DNA from: Antedon mediterranea
Taxonomy: Eukaryota > Echinodermata > Crinoidea > Comatulida > Antedonidae
DNA length: 64,000 bases
Direction of reading: 5' to 3'
Assembly (NCBI RefSeq): GCF_964355755.1
Contig: NC_092679.1
Location: forward strand, 3,286,001 to 3,350,000
Part shown: piece after piece, positions 11,434-40,676 of the stretch
Position numbering within the stretch: the stretch's first letter is position 1
Layout of the letters: each line of letters begins with the position of its first letter
Made by a program: the position numbers and the translations under genes
Notes under the pieces: generated by a model
What the model was told of the DNA's origin: nothing
Databases searched by the model: none
The model's input: only the letters and a program-made list of their open reading frames with translations

Positions 11434-12421
11434 ATTTGATTTCGCCATGCAAACCATCAAACAAATGTGTTTCTGCACAAACAATGCATCTTCTATTTGA
11501 CATTGTGTCTGTGAAACGGTGACACGGATTGGAACAAGACCGTAAATTCACGTGAAGGGTGCGGCAATCAGGCCGCTACATCATTGTGTGATCAACGGCG
11601 ATGTATTGGTACTAATTTATACATTGAGATATACTGTCTCGCCAATTTAAAATTCGGTATATGTATAAACTGAAAAAACAGCCAGTTTACTTTCACATAA
11701 TATAATTATAATTATCAGACTACAATAAACTGCTTTGTAAGTAAGCAACAGCATTGCTGAAAGTACAATAATTTAAAAACAGAATTCTAAATACTGTTTC
11801 TGACGATCTACTTATAAAACGTTGATATGGAATGGTGTTTGTCTTGGTAAATATTATTTTCCTCTCATAACTTTTGACTTCGTACAAAATCATGAGACAA
11901 ACATTGGAAGATTGTCTACTAAAAATATTAAGTTACCAACAATTTATTAACATTATTATAATTTATTTATTCTTTATTTCATTTATTTATAATAGACTTG
12001 CATTACAAATACTTGTATAAATTTATAAACATGATAAATGTAAACTTTTCTGTTGAATTCCTCAGCCTAAGAAACACAGAAATACTGGTAATGATTTGAC
12101 ACAAACAGACGTTCTAACCCTCAATTTTGGGCGTTTACATTTACCGGCACCAATGTTTATTTGCGCGTTTGCGCCTTCTAAACTAAAATACCTTGAAAAA
12201 ATCAGTATTTCAACGTGTACCAGTGGTGCACTGTGATATTCTAGCAACTAAAAGGATAGAATTATGTATTAGACAGAAATAACCTCTACAAAATTACGAA
12301 AGTGGGTTTAAACCAATATTGTTTTAATATTTGGGAGATCGGGAGTTTGGATTAAATTTTGGGAGGCTCCTGGAAATATCTGGAGGGTTGGAACGTCTGC
12401 GTAAATCGTCATAGCCCATCA
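11434..12421. other. Flank downstream of MLK, probable 3' UTR region
   Basis: No coding sequence recognised. On the minus strand several AATAAA-type signals lie at about 11960-11990, some 430-460 nt after the MLK stop. A stretch near 12328-12400 (GGGAGGCTCCTGGAAATAT region) recurs inverted near 49022-49100, so it is a dispersed repeat. Confidence 0.4.
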
Positions 12422-29165
<16,744 letters not shown>

Positions 29166-30266
29166 TCAGACTTTGATATCTTCATTAAATTCAGCTTTTA
29201 CTTTATTCTATTTATAATCCCGATTTGAAAGGTAACGAATGAATAATAATTTAGTATGTAATATAGGCAATTGCCTTCCAATAACTGGATATAATATTTC
29301 CATTTAAATAAAATACCTAGCCCCTACGTACCCAACAACAAAGTAATTCAGCTGAACAAAGTGACGGGAGATCAACGCCTATCCATCGTCGTAGTAGTGC
29401 AAGGCTTCTTTCTAGCGATCATATTTTCTAGGCTAGAACAATTACGTGTCAAAAATACAGCATAAATGATAGTTAACTACTACAAAGGTATACACATATA
29501 ACGTATTTTCCAAAGCACATACGAATATATAACACTTAATAAATAAAGCCCGAGTAGAACGATGTTGAAAAAGCACAACAATAGCAAAATAAAATCGAAT
29601 TTATGGACAGGTCTTTTTTATCTACCTTGGCTTGTCCCCGAACTTCAGTCATTTCGACTCGGCGGCGAGATAGCGGAGTTTAGCAGCACTAGCGCTTCGT
29701 TTGACAATGTACTTTGACCCCGCCGAGTCGAGCGAGCGAAAAAAAATATAATAAGAATCTACAAAATGACGTATTACTGCGCATGTGTATACATCGTATA
29801 GAGATGGTTCTGCTAGCTATTGAGTTGTGATAACTTCTCCATGCGACAACAAATCACGGACTCAGTTCAGTAGTAGCACATTTTATTCCACCAGAATTAC
29901 ACTGCAGCGGAGAGTTTTGTTCTTCAAATAAATATCATACCATATATTTTCCTGAAAGTGGATTGTTTGGTTAAAAAATTCAGTCATTAACATACTCCAA
30001 AATTATATTCAACATTACTAATGTAATCAAACTCCCTCACTATCTACTACATCATGCATTTTTTGATTGATTTTGGACTAGAATTAAAATAAATATTTGT
30101 TCACCGGCATTGGTTTATTACAATTCTGAATTTACAATTTTTAGAAAGTTTTTCAGTTTGAGAAAAAAAAAGTGGTTGAAAGGTGCTCGTGGAACCTTTC
30201 ATAACTTGATAACTGTCATTATCAATGGAGACACAACTTAGGAATTAATTCTGGTATCTTCGGTAG
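29166..30266. promoter_or_regulatory. Upstream region of MLK (5' UTR/promoter candidate)
   Basis: No coding sequence. At 29640-29745 there is a locally GC-richer stretch with CpGs and an inverted pair CGACTCGGCGG (29655) and CCGCCGAGTCG (29720), about 490-570 bp upstream of the MLK ATG. This is a reasonable position for a promoter or non-coding first exon, but no core element was identified. Confidence 0.3.
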
Positions 30267-31994
30267 TTTATTTATTTATTTATTTGGAATTACACCTTTA
30301 GATCGGTGGCACACTTAGCACAAAGGTGCATCCTTCACAATATAAAATATAACAATTAACAGAAAAGTAAAAAAAGGCAAAAGCAACTATCAACCCCTAT
30401 CCTACCCCCCCCCCCCCCCCAATTTACATCGATACATACAGTAGATCATTACTTTACACAATGAATACAAAACAAGATATAGTAAAAGTGTATAAAATAA
30501 AATAAAATCAGCTGATAAACACAGCTTATTACGAAAAACCCCCAACTCCTCCCTCCCCCCTCCCACTTTTTTTTCAATTTACTTAATGTAGCAATGTAGA
30601 TAACATAGTTATTGAGTCATGGAATTCAGTGAATCATTTCGAAATTGCCATGCTTGTTTTAGGTATCTTTTACAAAAACTATCTAAAATATTTTCACACT
30701 CTTCATCAATTAAATTATCTGAGTATCCCAAAATATATTTAAGTTTGTCATTTTCAGGAGAAGTATAAAAAGTATCAAACATATCTTTGCTGCCATTTCT
30801 ATACATATCCACATATAAATTAAATAATTCCTGATTACGTATATTATTTAAAGCTGGACAATTAAGGATGAAATGATGGATGTCTTCGTCCGAATTTGTA
30901 CCGCACAATTTACATTTTTTATTATTATCAATATTCCAATTTGCAGTTCTATCATTCAAAGGTAGAGTATTTGAACGAGCTTTAAATTTTAATGCAGCAC
31001 CTTCAAAATTAGTTTTATCAATTAAGTAATTTTCAAGTCCAGGTTTTGATTTTAATGTTTCATAGATGTGGAGACTTGATTTATTTTGTAATTCAATTCT
31101 CCATTCATCTATCATTATATAGTTAAGTTTTCTTAAGATTTCAGAAATTGGAAAGTAGACTTCTTTATAATTTGAGAGAGTGGTGAAAATATTTTTGGAT
31201 TCACAATTACACTTCAAGAGAATATCGTTTATACAAGATAGAAACTTATACCTTAAGTCTTTAAATTCACAATTAAGTTGTAGCATTCCAATAAACATAA
31301 TTTTTGGCCATCGATAGTTTTCCATCTTTATAATTCTATGGAAGTATTTCATACGAAGAGCGTTATGAATCTCGTTAATTGGAGACCAGCCAAGCTCTCC
31401 ATATAAGGCGGCACAAGGTGTATTTCGAGGTGCTTTTAAGATATAACGTGCCATTTGGAGCTGGAGACGCTCTAGTTTATCTATATCTATTCTACTTAAA
31501 GAGCACCATACTGAACAACCATAGTTGATAGATGGGAGAACTATCGATCTCCACAGAGTATCCCCATAATATACTCTGTTAAAGTTATCAAAGCTACTGA
31601 TAATTGATTTAACGTACGCTATTAATCTTTGACCTTTTTTTATAACATTCTCAATTTGTATATGGTCATTTAATTTACGAGAAATATGTACACCGAGATA
31701 TTTATATGATTCAGTTTCAGATATAAAGCCATTACCTAATTTCCATTGTCTTACTTTATCAACACGTTTACCAGTTATCAGTATATTTGACTTTTCAAAA
31801 TTAAAGCATAATTTCCATTCCTTAGCAAAATTTCCTGCAAGGTCTAACATTCTTTTCATTTCCAGTTCATTGTTAGCTAATAATACAATATCATCAGCCC
31901 AAAAAAGGCTACCCATCCATGTATCATTTATTCTAATACCTATATCCTTGGATCTTAACATTTTGGTAAACTCATTTAGTGTATTCTGCCTGTA
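30267..31994 (-). mobile_element. 5'-truncated non-LTR retrotransposon (ORF2 3' half)
   Basis: A 450-codon open frame (31961-30609), open back to a stop at 31995-31997, encodes the C-terminal half of a reverse-transcriptase polyprotein. It contains IGIRINDTWMGSLFWADDIV (the F/YxDD catalytic motif as WADD), FEKSNILITGKR, YLGVHIS, a thumb region, then a C-terminal CxxC...H...C cluster near CKLCGTN. The 3' UTR ends in an (AAAT)n tail at 30267-30286. Fingers, endonuclease and ORF1 are missing, so it is a dead-on-arrival copy, though its frame is uninterrupted, which suggests a fairly recent insertion. Clade not certain (Jockey/CR1-like). Confidence 0.85.
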
Positions 31995-32883
31995 TCAAAG
32001 AATGTGTACATCATGTTTTCTTTCCATGGGGGCGCTGTGTAGAATCTGTACGTCATATAAAAGATAGTGTACATCTTTGGTCATATCAAAGATATACTTT
32101 CCAAGATCTTTGGTCAAATTTTCTCCCGTCATGGGGGCGCTGTATAGACCTCAAACAAAATGGTATCGATTGTTATTTTTGTTTTATGAAAATTTAATCT
32201 TTTATCATTGCCAAGAGTTACTGGAATTCTCTTTTCCCAACTTCAAAGTCTCAAAATCTTGAACAACTTGTCGTGCATACCCAGTGCCGTACATTTTTTT
32301 TTTCTAGATATGACCCATATACATTCTAGGAGTGTATCATTATAATAAAGATAAATCACTTTTACTTAAATATTAAACATATCATTTTTGTTTTATATAT
32401 TATTATTAGTATTGATGCTTTATTATTCCCACTTTTTCTTATTATTTTTTGTAACCATGTTAAAGGGTCAACTGAGACAAGTTTACAGCTAGGTTGGTCC
32501 TCACTTTTATGCTCTGTATTTTTTTTGTAGGCCCTAGCGGAATTTGATGAAATAAATGTTTGTTGAATTTGGAATTATTAATGTTGTAAACAATCAATAG
32601 ATTATATCTTTTTTCTAAGTTAAGTTAAACCTATTTGAACACGATAATTGCGGGAAATATTTATAGGCCTAACCATAATGTAATGCTACCAAAGGTCTAT
32701 TTGTGTACAGTAGTAACTGTACATGAACTGTACATGCTCTTTGTGACAGAAACAAAAATGCCAATGGCGCCCTCTATACCGGTTTTAAAACTGTTCATTG
32801 TACTTTCTAGACTTTTATCATTTCGATGTATAATATTATTGCACAATACCGGAACGCTCTACCCACAAATGTAAATACTGTAA

Positions 32884-32911
32884 TACCATGGAGAATTATT
32901 TCTCCATGGTA
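32884..32911. repeat. CCATGGAG palindrome 1
   Basis: TACCATGGAGAA and its inverse around ATTA. It is related to palindromes at 33286-33334, 41423-41440 and 50183-50221. Confidence 0.6.
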
Positions 32912-33285
32912 ATACATATTCATGTTCTTTGTGTTCCTATGGACCTTTCTATTGCGTGAAAAGAAAGATACAGATTAAGGTATTTTTATTACGGAAAAAC
33001 ATCAACATGTACACCATCAACAGAAGTCATCCAAAATTCTTCAGACAGTGAAAAAAATACGATGAAAAGTTACAAATTATACATTAGGAATTAAACATAT
33101 ATAGTATTTAAAAATATCTGTAAATACGCCGCCGACGCCACGAATAATAGAAATATTAGTAATTATGATACAGTGTAGGCTTAACTATCTTTAATCTATC
33201 TTTAATTTGTCATATATTCAACAACCGCAGTCAACAAAGGCATTGTTCGCCATTCATAGCGATGTGTTTAAAAAGGGTGCAGTTA

Positions 33286-33334
33286 GACCATGGAGGGTAC
33301 ATTATTTATATATAAATGATTCTCCCATGGTTTG
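33286..33334. repeat. CCATGGAG palindrome 2
   Basis: ACCATGGAGGG...TCTCCCATGGT around an AT palindrome (ATTTATATATAAAT). Confidence 0.55.
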
Positions 33335-33533
33335 ACAACGACCCGAACCGAACGGATTAACCCAACTTTTGTACAAAAGAAAGCATGCTTTTATATTCTT
33401 GCTAGTTGCTAGTTCGACGTCAACACTTTTGTTATTACACGAAAAAAATGAAAGAAAAGGACGAACCATAAAGATACACGTTTTATGTTTAGTTTTCTAT
33501 GACTAACACAAATACTTAATATAGGCTAATATA

Positions 33534-34092
33534 AGCTTTGTTCCCACTAGGACGCACCAAAAGGACGAGAACGCAACCGAGTTGACCAATATGATAGCGA
33601 TGGATGGAATCGCTTGACTGAGACGCAACACGTAAGATCAACGCAAGTGAGCTGACCAATCACAAGCGATGGATTATTCGAACTTTCTCTTGTCACAAAC
33701 CCACCTGCGTTGGTCTATCTTACGTCCTTGCAATGCGTCTCTAGTGGGAACCAAGATACGTTGCGACGTACCGTATGTCCTTGCGTTGCGTCTGGGGGAA
33801 CCAAGCTGTACGTTGCGAATTACGTCCTTGCGTTTGCGTCCAAGTGGGAACCAAGCTGTTAGCTTGGTTCCCACTAGAACGTAACGCAAGGACGTAAACG
33901 CAACGCAAGCGTTTTAACCAATGACAAGCGAAGTTATAGACAGTTAGCAATCACAAGCGAATAAGCCATCGCTTGTGATTGGTCAATTCACTTACGTTGC
34001 GTTACGTCCTTGTGTTGCGTCGCTAGTGGGAACCACGCTTTACGTTGCGACTTACGTCCTTGCGTTGCGTCCTAGTGGGAATCAAGCTTTAT
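33534..34092. mobile_element. Cluster of family B palindromic MITEs
   Basis: Several overlapping copies of ends such as AGCTTTGTTCCCACTAGG, AGCTTGGTTCCCACTAGAAC and GTGGGAACCAAGCTG. Internal arms ACGCAAGGACGTAA and TTGACCAATCACAAGCGA are repeated in both orientations. At least two elements are nested or joined; open frames on both strands come from the palindrome. Confidence 0.75.
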
Positions 34093-37000
34093 GTGACAGA
34101 ATTTAAAACAATGATGATAGAATAAGAATAGGCCTACTGTACAGTAAAGTAGCAAAACAAAAATGTTATATCTTATTCCGAAGGTTTAGAATTATCCATA
34201 CTAGAGGGTGAGCTCGCTTCGCTCGCTCCCCCTCTAGGATGTGTAGACGATGGTTCTCGGAATGATAATGTTCTCCTTATACGTTTTCTGTCGGTTACCA
34301 TTATTGAAAATGCTTGACATTCGTAAAACTAAACTACTTTGTTTCACAGTGTTTTAGATGATTAATAACATTTTAAAGTATAGTTTTTATTGTTTGGTAG
34401 GGCCCTTTGGGGAGGCGGAGGTCATTTGAGGGAGGTGCTTATTCGAGGGATATATGTTAAATTTTTTAGTTTTAATAATATGGTAAAATTTATAATCAAA
34501 TGAGATCTTCTAATAGATATGAAAAGTGCTAAAAAAGAATAACAAATGCTTGGTAAATTGTAGATAACAGTGCGGTGAATTCTACTACAAATAGTATAAT
34601 TTTGTTATTATAAATATGTGGATGGACGTTTATTAGATAGTTGGGTTGGGGGGGGGGGGGGTTTATTATTCAAAGTGATGTTTTATTGGAGAGGCGTTTA
34701 TTCAAATGAATACCATCCTAATAATTATTAATACATTATTTAATTTAATCATCTCTTGAAACTGCCGTAACAGAGTGGGCCCAAGAAAGAAGACATTACG
34801 GCTTGCAACATGGGCAGACATCTCGGTCCTAACGGGACACAGGAAGATAGCCTACAGTTATTCCTGCAAGCTTACTCAATAAAACTCAGCTATCGGGATT
34901 TCACTCGAAAAATGTCTTATCATCAAATCTCCCTATGTAATTTTATAATACATTCCCCACAATATATTCTGATTCTTTATGACGTATATTTAATTTCATC
35001 TTTATTAATTTGCAGTATAATTTAACTACTGTACCTTCACACACGCGTGGTATGTTTTAAAATAAACAAAAAACTGAAATGGCTGTGACTAATGGCCAAC
35101 CACTCCTACTATCTGATTTTTTTTTCGTCTTCCAAAGGGACACTGTATTGATTGATGGAAAGTGCCTGTTTCCAGTCACCTTTAGGGTCAAATCTATTAT
35201 TTTAACTGCTCCCTTGTGTTTAAAAGAGAGAAAATATGTGAACTTATCTTAAACCCGGAAATTACTTTGACCGAGAAGAATTGAAATTGAGAGGAAAATC
35301 TAATGTTGAAATCATAAATGTTGTTAAAAAACTCTTTATAATATCTTCCTAAGATATAAATATGGAACAATAGCGTCGGCGTGCACACTAATGTTATCAA
35401 ATCTACGTTTCGCGGTACATCTCGGAGATTTGTACCGAAGTTTTTGCATTGTGCTCGCCTATGTCAGAATTAACCATAATTTATATATAGATATGATAAC
35501 CACCACCACGTCATCGTTATCATCAGTTAAAAAAAAACCACACAATTTAGTTTCGATTTTGCTCGGGTTACAGAAATTTTATTTTCAAAAATTAAATTGT
35601 CATGTTATTCAGGTAATGCTGGGTTTTGTCACGTGTCACATGTTTACTTATTTCTATCTATTCAGTATTCATAAAAAAAACCATCAATATTTTAAATTTA
35701 CATATTTATTAATAGACAACAATATCACAATGTATAAATTGAGCAGATAGTAATTAGTTGAGCTTATTTAAGAGGGGGTTCATTGAAGCACTCCCTTGCT
35801 TTCCCCAAATGCACGAATTGGGCCTAAAATTCTTCTCCCACAATTTGAGTAAAAAATCGCATCATTCGATTTCACTCGACCTCCGCCATGGTTCAGTCTG
35901 CTCGCTCAGTGTATGGTGGATTATTCTAACACTAAGCTTATGCATATTCATTAGCCGTAATCGTGAACGCCATACACTGGGTGTGTCGCCTGGCCGCTTC
36001 TCTCTGTGTTGAACTAGCTGGCATCATTTAAACCACGCACGGAGATCGTTAACCGCCTTTCATTTAAAGAATCCGAATTATCTAAACAAAGTAAGTTCTT
36101 GCTTTAATTCATCATTTTGAAATCAAAACCATTTTAGATATTTTGCATTTAATGAAATCATAGTTTGTTTGCGTAATCGAAAAGTTTAGTTTAGGATTGT
36201 CAAATCGTCTCAGGTATTGGATGAGTGCGAAGGTTAACAAGTTGGGGGAAAAAGGAGCAAATGTAATGCACACATAAGATTGTATACCACACGCAGAGTG
36301 CACAAAATACGGATAAGAAAGGATGTAAAGAGGATGAAAATGCATAAGATTACATAACTTATCGTTTTGCTATATAATTAATAATCTAACGAAGTCATAT
36401 GGGTATCTTTGTTGACATGACGGTAGCCTCTCCCAGTTTAAGACAATAAAACTGAAAAGAAAATAAAAAATGTAGAAAAATAAGATTTATACCATGTTTT
36501 GTATCTTGAATTCATTGATGTGTTCAGTTTGTCAAGATGAGCCGCAAATATTGTCTTTCTGCCGATATTAATGAATGATGAAATTGTCGTTTTCAAGCCT
36601 AAAATATGGTCAAAAACGTTGGTTTTTCGTAGAATTGCTGTTTTGGCCTAGTCTTAAATAAATACCAAGCCCTCAATTATGAGTTTTCTCAATTGTAAGC
36701 AAGCCTTTTTACAGCGATTTTGTTGTAAAAAAAGTTGAAAATTGTTGTGTTGTTATTGATTAATATACAATAAACACTCTGATATGACCTATTATTTTAT
36801 TTTATTTACACTTTATACTGATGGGGCTTGGTATTTAGTAGGATCCAACAAATTGTTTTACAACTTTTTACACAGAAATAATAACACTGCTCAATTAATG
36901 TTCGTGGGCACCAACTTACATTGTTACAAGCAGATTACGCAGGTCTAATTCCGCTTTTGTGGGTTAACTTTACACTGTGCATTTTTTAAAGACACATCCC

Positions 37001-37417
37001 TACGTTAACAAAATAAGTGTATTGTATGCATTGAGGAGGTGCACACAAGAATGAAAAGGCCCAACCGACCAATGGACGCTTTTTGAAAGGTGAAGGAATG
37101 ACATCTTTGTATGTCACAGAACAGTGTTTATTTGGAACTATTGAAACTCTGTCATGCACGGAGCGCAGTCCGTTGTTCGCTTTATATTACCCGAGGGTGT
37201 TGATGTATGTTGACCCCGCTGCTGCTCAGACGATTCACAATGAACCAATCAAATCGCAGGAATTAACTGGAAAATGCATATTTTCACTTCATAGCATCTA
37301 TTCATTCATCCATATAAATAAAGTCATCCAGGCTCCCAACCAATACGTCGTCAACTAAACGTAAAAACGCGTTATTTGATGATGTTGACAATGTAATTTT
37401 TGTTTACCATATTTATT
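34093..37417. other. Intergenic DNA, no gene recognised
   Basis: Includes a G-run (about 34650-34661) and AT-rich stretches. Small open frames of 60-120 codons show no family resemblance. The 35758-36012 stretch has mixed composition but no clear exon. Confidence 0.35.
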
Positions 37418-37624
37418 GAGGGTGATCCATCCAGCTATTGCTGATCATTAGGGACCCTCAGTGGTTCACAAGACAAACATGCACAAGATACTCTACATAA
37501 ACAAACAAAACAAAGTCTTTGGGAGTGGAGTTTTAATTTAGTCCTGACATGTGACGGGACTTGAACCCAGGACCCTTGGAGTGGTAGCCAAGCATCATAA
37601 CCACCAAGCCACAACTCCACTCCA
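37418..37624 (-). mobile_element. tRNA-derived SINE, family S3 (minus)
   Basis: Minus-strand head GTGGCTTGGTGGTTATGATG...GGGTCCTGGGTTCAAGTCCC (boxes A and B). The tail, GAGGGTCCCTAATGATCAGC then GGATGGATCACCCTC, recurs at 50414-50456. Confidence 0.8.
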
Positions 37625-38947
37625 CTTCATGATAATATCTTCCAAATCCCTCTCTACGCATGTGTTTAAGCTGACGCTTTCGATTCGCGCAAACAAATTT
37701 GCATGGTGGAAAATCGGCATTAACGTAATCGAATGTTGCCATATAAATAAAACAACTTAAGCAAGAATAAGTTTTTGCAACCATTCGGGATTGTTTTCAC
37801 AATTCACTCAATCAAGATGCTTTCCTTATTGATAGGAGCAAACCCTTTTGGCTTGTTAATATAAAGCATTCAGTGCAACATATCGACCGTAGCATTTACA
37901 CGTGTTAAAGCTCAGGTGGTACAGGCATGACTTTTAAATATAATATCTGGTTAATTGTACATAAATCAAATATTTGTAATAGAAATCAAGACGAAATATT
38001 ATTTCCCTTAAAATGGTCAAATACAAAATTTAGCAAAATTCTGGACCAGGAAGACATTTTTTCAGTAGTTAGGTAGTTTAACCTAATGTAAACATGTCTG
38101 GTGACTCCCTAGTAGAAGGTGAAAAAATGTACAAACGAATAGAGATTTTACTGTGTAATTTAAACTACCCCCCACTGTTAAGAAGGTGATTATTTTCAAC
38201 AAGTTCGTGTAGCACAAATAAAATCCCCAAAAGTATGAAACAGGGGAAACTATTATAGATCGATATTTATTGAAAATGTATGAGCATAGACATTTGTTTG
38301 CCCGCAATTCTTAGGAGGAGCAACCAATTGAGGTTAGGAATTAAGCAGGAAATACTTAAAATCGGTAACAATAATAAAAGGCAAAATTCGTGATGAGGAA
38401 ATACAATGAATTAAGAATGTCGGAAAAGTACTGTCAAGTTAAAAAGTATTCCTATCAAAATCTTACTAGACCTAATAATAACATTCTTCATAAACTTATT
38501 AGAGCAATGTAGGTAATTTGATGGCGTATTCATCTGTGACAAGACAACAATTGATGTTTACGGTTTTCCCCAGGTCAGTCAATAAATCCTTCGTTTTGTC
38601 ACAAGAAACCTAAAAAGTGAAATTCACTAACATAATGAAGAAAAATACCAGCAACACAAAACTACTGTGTGTGCAATGTTGCATACTTTAAATTGTCACT
38701 GAAATCGACCAAACGTTTAGAGAATTATTCACTCATGAGAAACGATGAATAAAAACATGCCTATTGATAGAAATCATATTTGTTCAGGGTTCGAGCTTAT
38801 TTCTATAGTCAAATTGTCAGTATATAATGTCCTTTGGGACATCTCTATTCAGACGCCATGAAAACACTTTTTTTTTCAATTGTGAACCGAACGACCAGGG
38901 GAAATATTGTTTAAATAATTAAACCATAGAGGTCGACGCACAAGACC

Positions 38948-39125
38948 AATTTACACGACGAGCGGTACCGTAAGCGGAAACCGCGTAGCTCGTCCCCACG
39001 TAGAATCTGTATCTCTATCCTGAGCGGAAACCGCCCGTCCACACTCCGCGTTGTGTGTAAATGGTCATAATAAGGAATATTCTATATTATTATTTGTATC
39101 CGTTTACCGCTCGTCTGTGTAAATT
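38948..39125. mobile_element. MITE-like element, family I
   Basis: Ends AATTTACACGACGAGCGGTA and the inverse of AATTTACACAGACGAGCGG, with an internal repeat of GAGCGGAAACCGC. About 178 bp. Confidence 0.65.
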
Positions 39126-39283
39126 CGCCGCCTTTACGATAAATTCTTATGCATGGGAGTAAGGGGACACTTCATTGGATCCCGAGTGAGTTTTTTTAAT
39201 ATACTTTCTACTTTATAAGCAATCGGTTAAATACACCGAATTCAGTGGAAGTTTTTAACCGGTTATTTTACGCTGCCTTTTAA

Positions 39284-40672
39284 AGTGGAGCTCCACCCAG
39301 AAAATTACTATTTTTCATACATTTCAACTATTATTTAAAAATATCATCCCTTATACTTCATATTTTTTTGAAATTTTTTTCAATGAGTACGATTTTCTTG
39401 AAAATCACGCCTTTTTGCGTTTTGGGGGGATACCTTGTAATTTCCTATTCTTTTACATGCAAAAGGGGGGTATATTTGAATAATCCTAAAAAATTCATTT
39501 CTTCACCAAAAAAAAAAAAGTAAAATGTATATTTATGTAATTTTTCCAGATCTTTCTATTTCTGGTATTTTTATCACGTATACATTGCGCAATTTTGCGT
39601 AAATAGACACTTTCCCCCGTTCGGGTCCAATTGGGTTTTTCATTTTGCTAGGGAGTACGATCACGTGACATTTTTCACAATCACACTACTGCAGCTGGCG
39701 ATCTGTTATTTTGTCGCGATGTTATTTTTGACGGGCGAAAAGTATATTAAAACATTCTGAATGTGACCCTATTATGTTTCACAGTGTAATAATGTGATTA
39801 TGAGACTATTACTAAAATGTCAAATTTAACGAGATTTGAGAAAGATGTGGCTATATATTCAATAAAGCTAGGCCTAGGCCTACTACTAGAGTGTAGGTAT
39901 GTACCGATGCTGCTCAGTGGCTTGGCCTCTAGCTAGGCTAGGCTGACAGCAGTGAAGTTTGTTTTGCTGTCACCCGACCTTGGCCTACCCATGGGCCATG
40001 ATAGGGTGCCTGAATAGTTGCTTTTCAGTCAGGTCTAAGCTTGCACATCGCTTTACTATTCTTTACTACTCTTGTTCTGTATAGGATTTTGTGTTCCACA
40101 ATTCTTAATGTGCAAGAAAACCCAGGAACGATAAATGGGGCGAAACGACCATGTCTATGAATACATAGGCCTCTAGACAAAAATTCAAGGCTAGCTAGGC
40201 TGAGCAGACGGCTTAGCTAGGCCTAGCCCTAGCTTAAAGTTAAAAGCAATCTGATAAGATTATGCTGTTGTTGTACAGTGAAAATCATGAGGTTACATGT
40301 AAATTATACTGACATTCTTATCGGAAATATTAGTTAGGCCTAAACAAATCGTATTAATTGTGTGTATAAAATTTATTCCCCATTTTTCGACACATAATTT
40401 ACCAAAGGGGTGACATTTCCACAATGCGTTGACCAGCGACTAAAACGCGTCAGTCGCTAAGTGTAACGCGTTTCGCGACGTATTGTAAACTAATAACCCC
40501 TAAGTTACTGAAAAACTGTAATTTGTTAAAAAACACTATTTTCTGACCGATTTTTTATAAATAAGTTTTTGGAAAATATTTCCGTATTTTCCCTGTTTTT
40601 TTTATGTAATCACTTTCAATTAAACATACTTAAACATAATATAAGCTGAGAAAGTCTGAGTGTAGCTCCACT
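39284..40672. mobile_element. 1.39-kb non-autonomous element flanked by TTAA
   Basis: Ends AGTGGAGCTCCACCCAGA and the inverse of AGTGGAGCTACACTCAGA, flanked on both sides by TTAA (39280-39283 and 40673-40676). TTAA duplication is the hallmark of piggyBac-type insertion. The interior has no long open frame and includes an AGGCCT-rich patch and a GTCGCTAAGTGTAACGCG region. Confidence 0.65.
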
Positions 40673-40676
40673 TTAA

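Noticed and set aside
33669-33950. Overlapping 69-71-aa open frames on both strands.
   Set aside because: They lie in a palindromic family B MITE cluster; similar frames appear wherever the palindrome occurs.
35391-36012. Possible exons (119-aa and 84-aa open frames).
   Set aside because: No splice signals with matching phase, no recognisable domain, low-complexity AT-rich composition.
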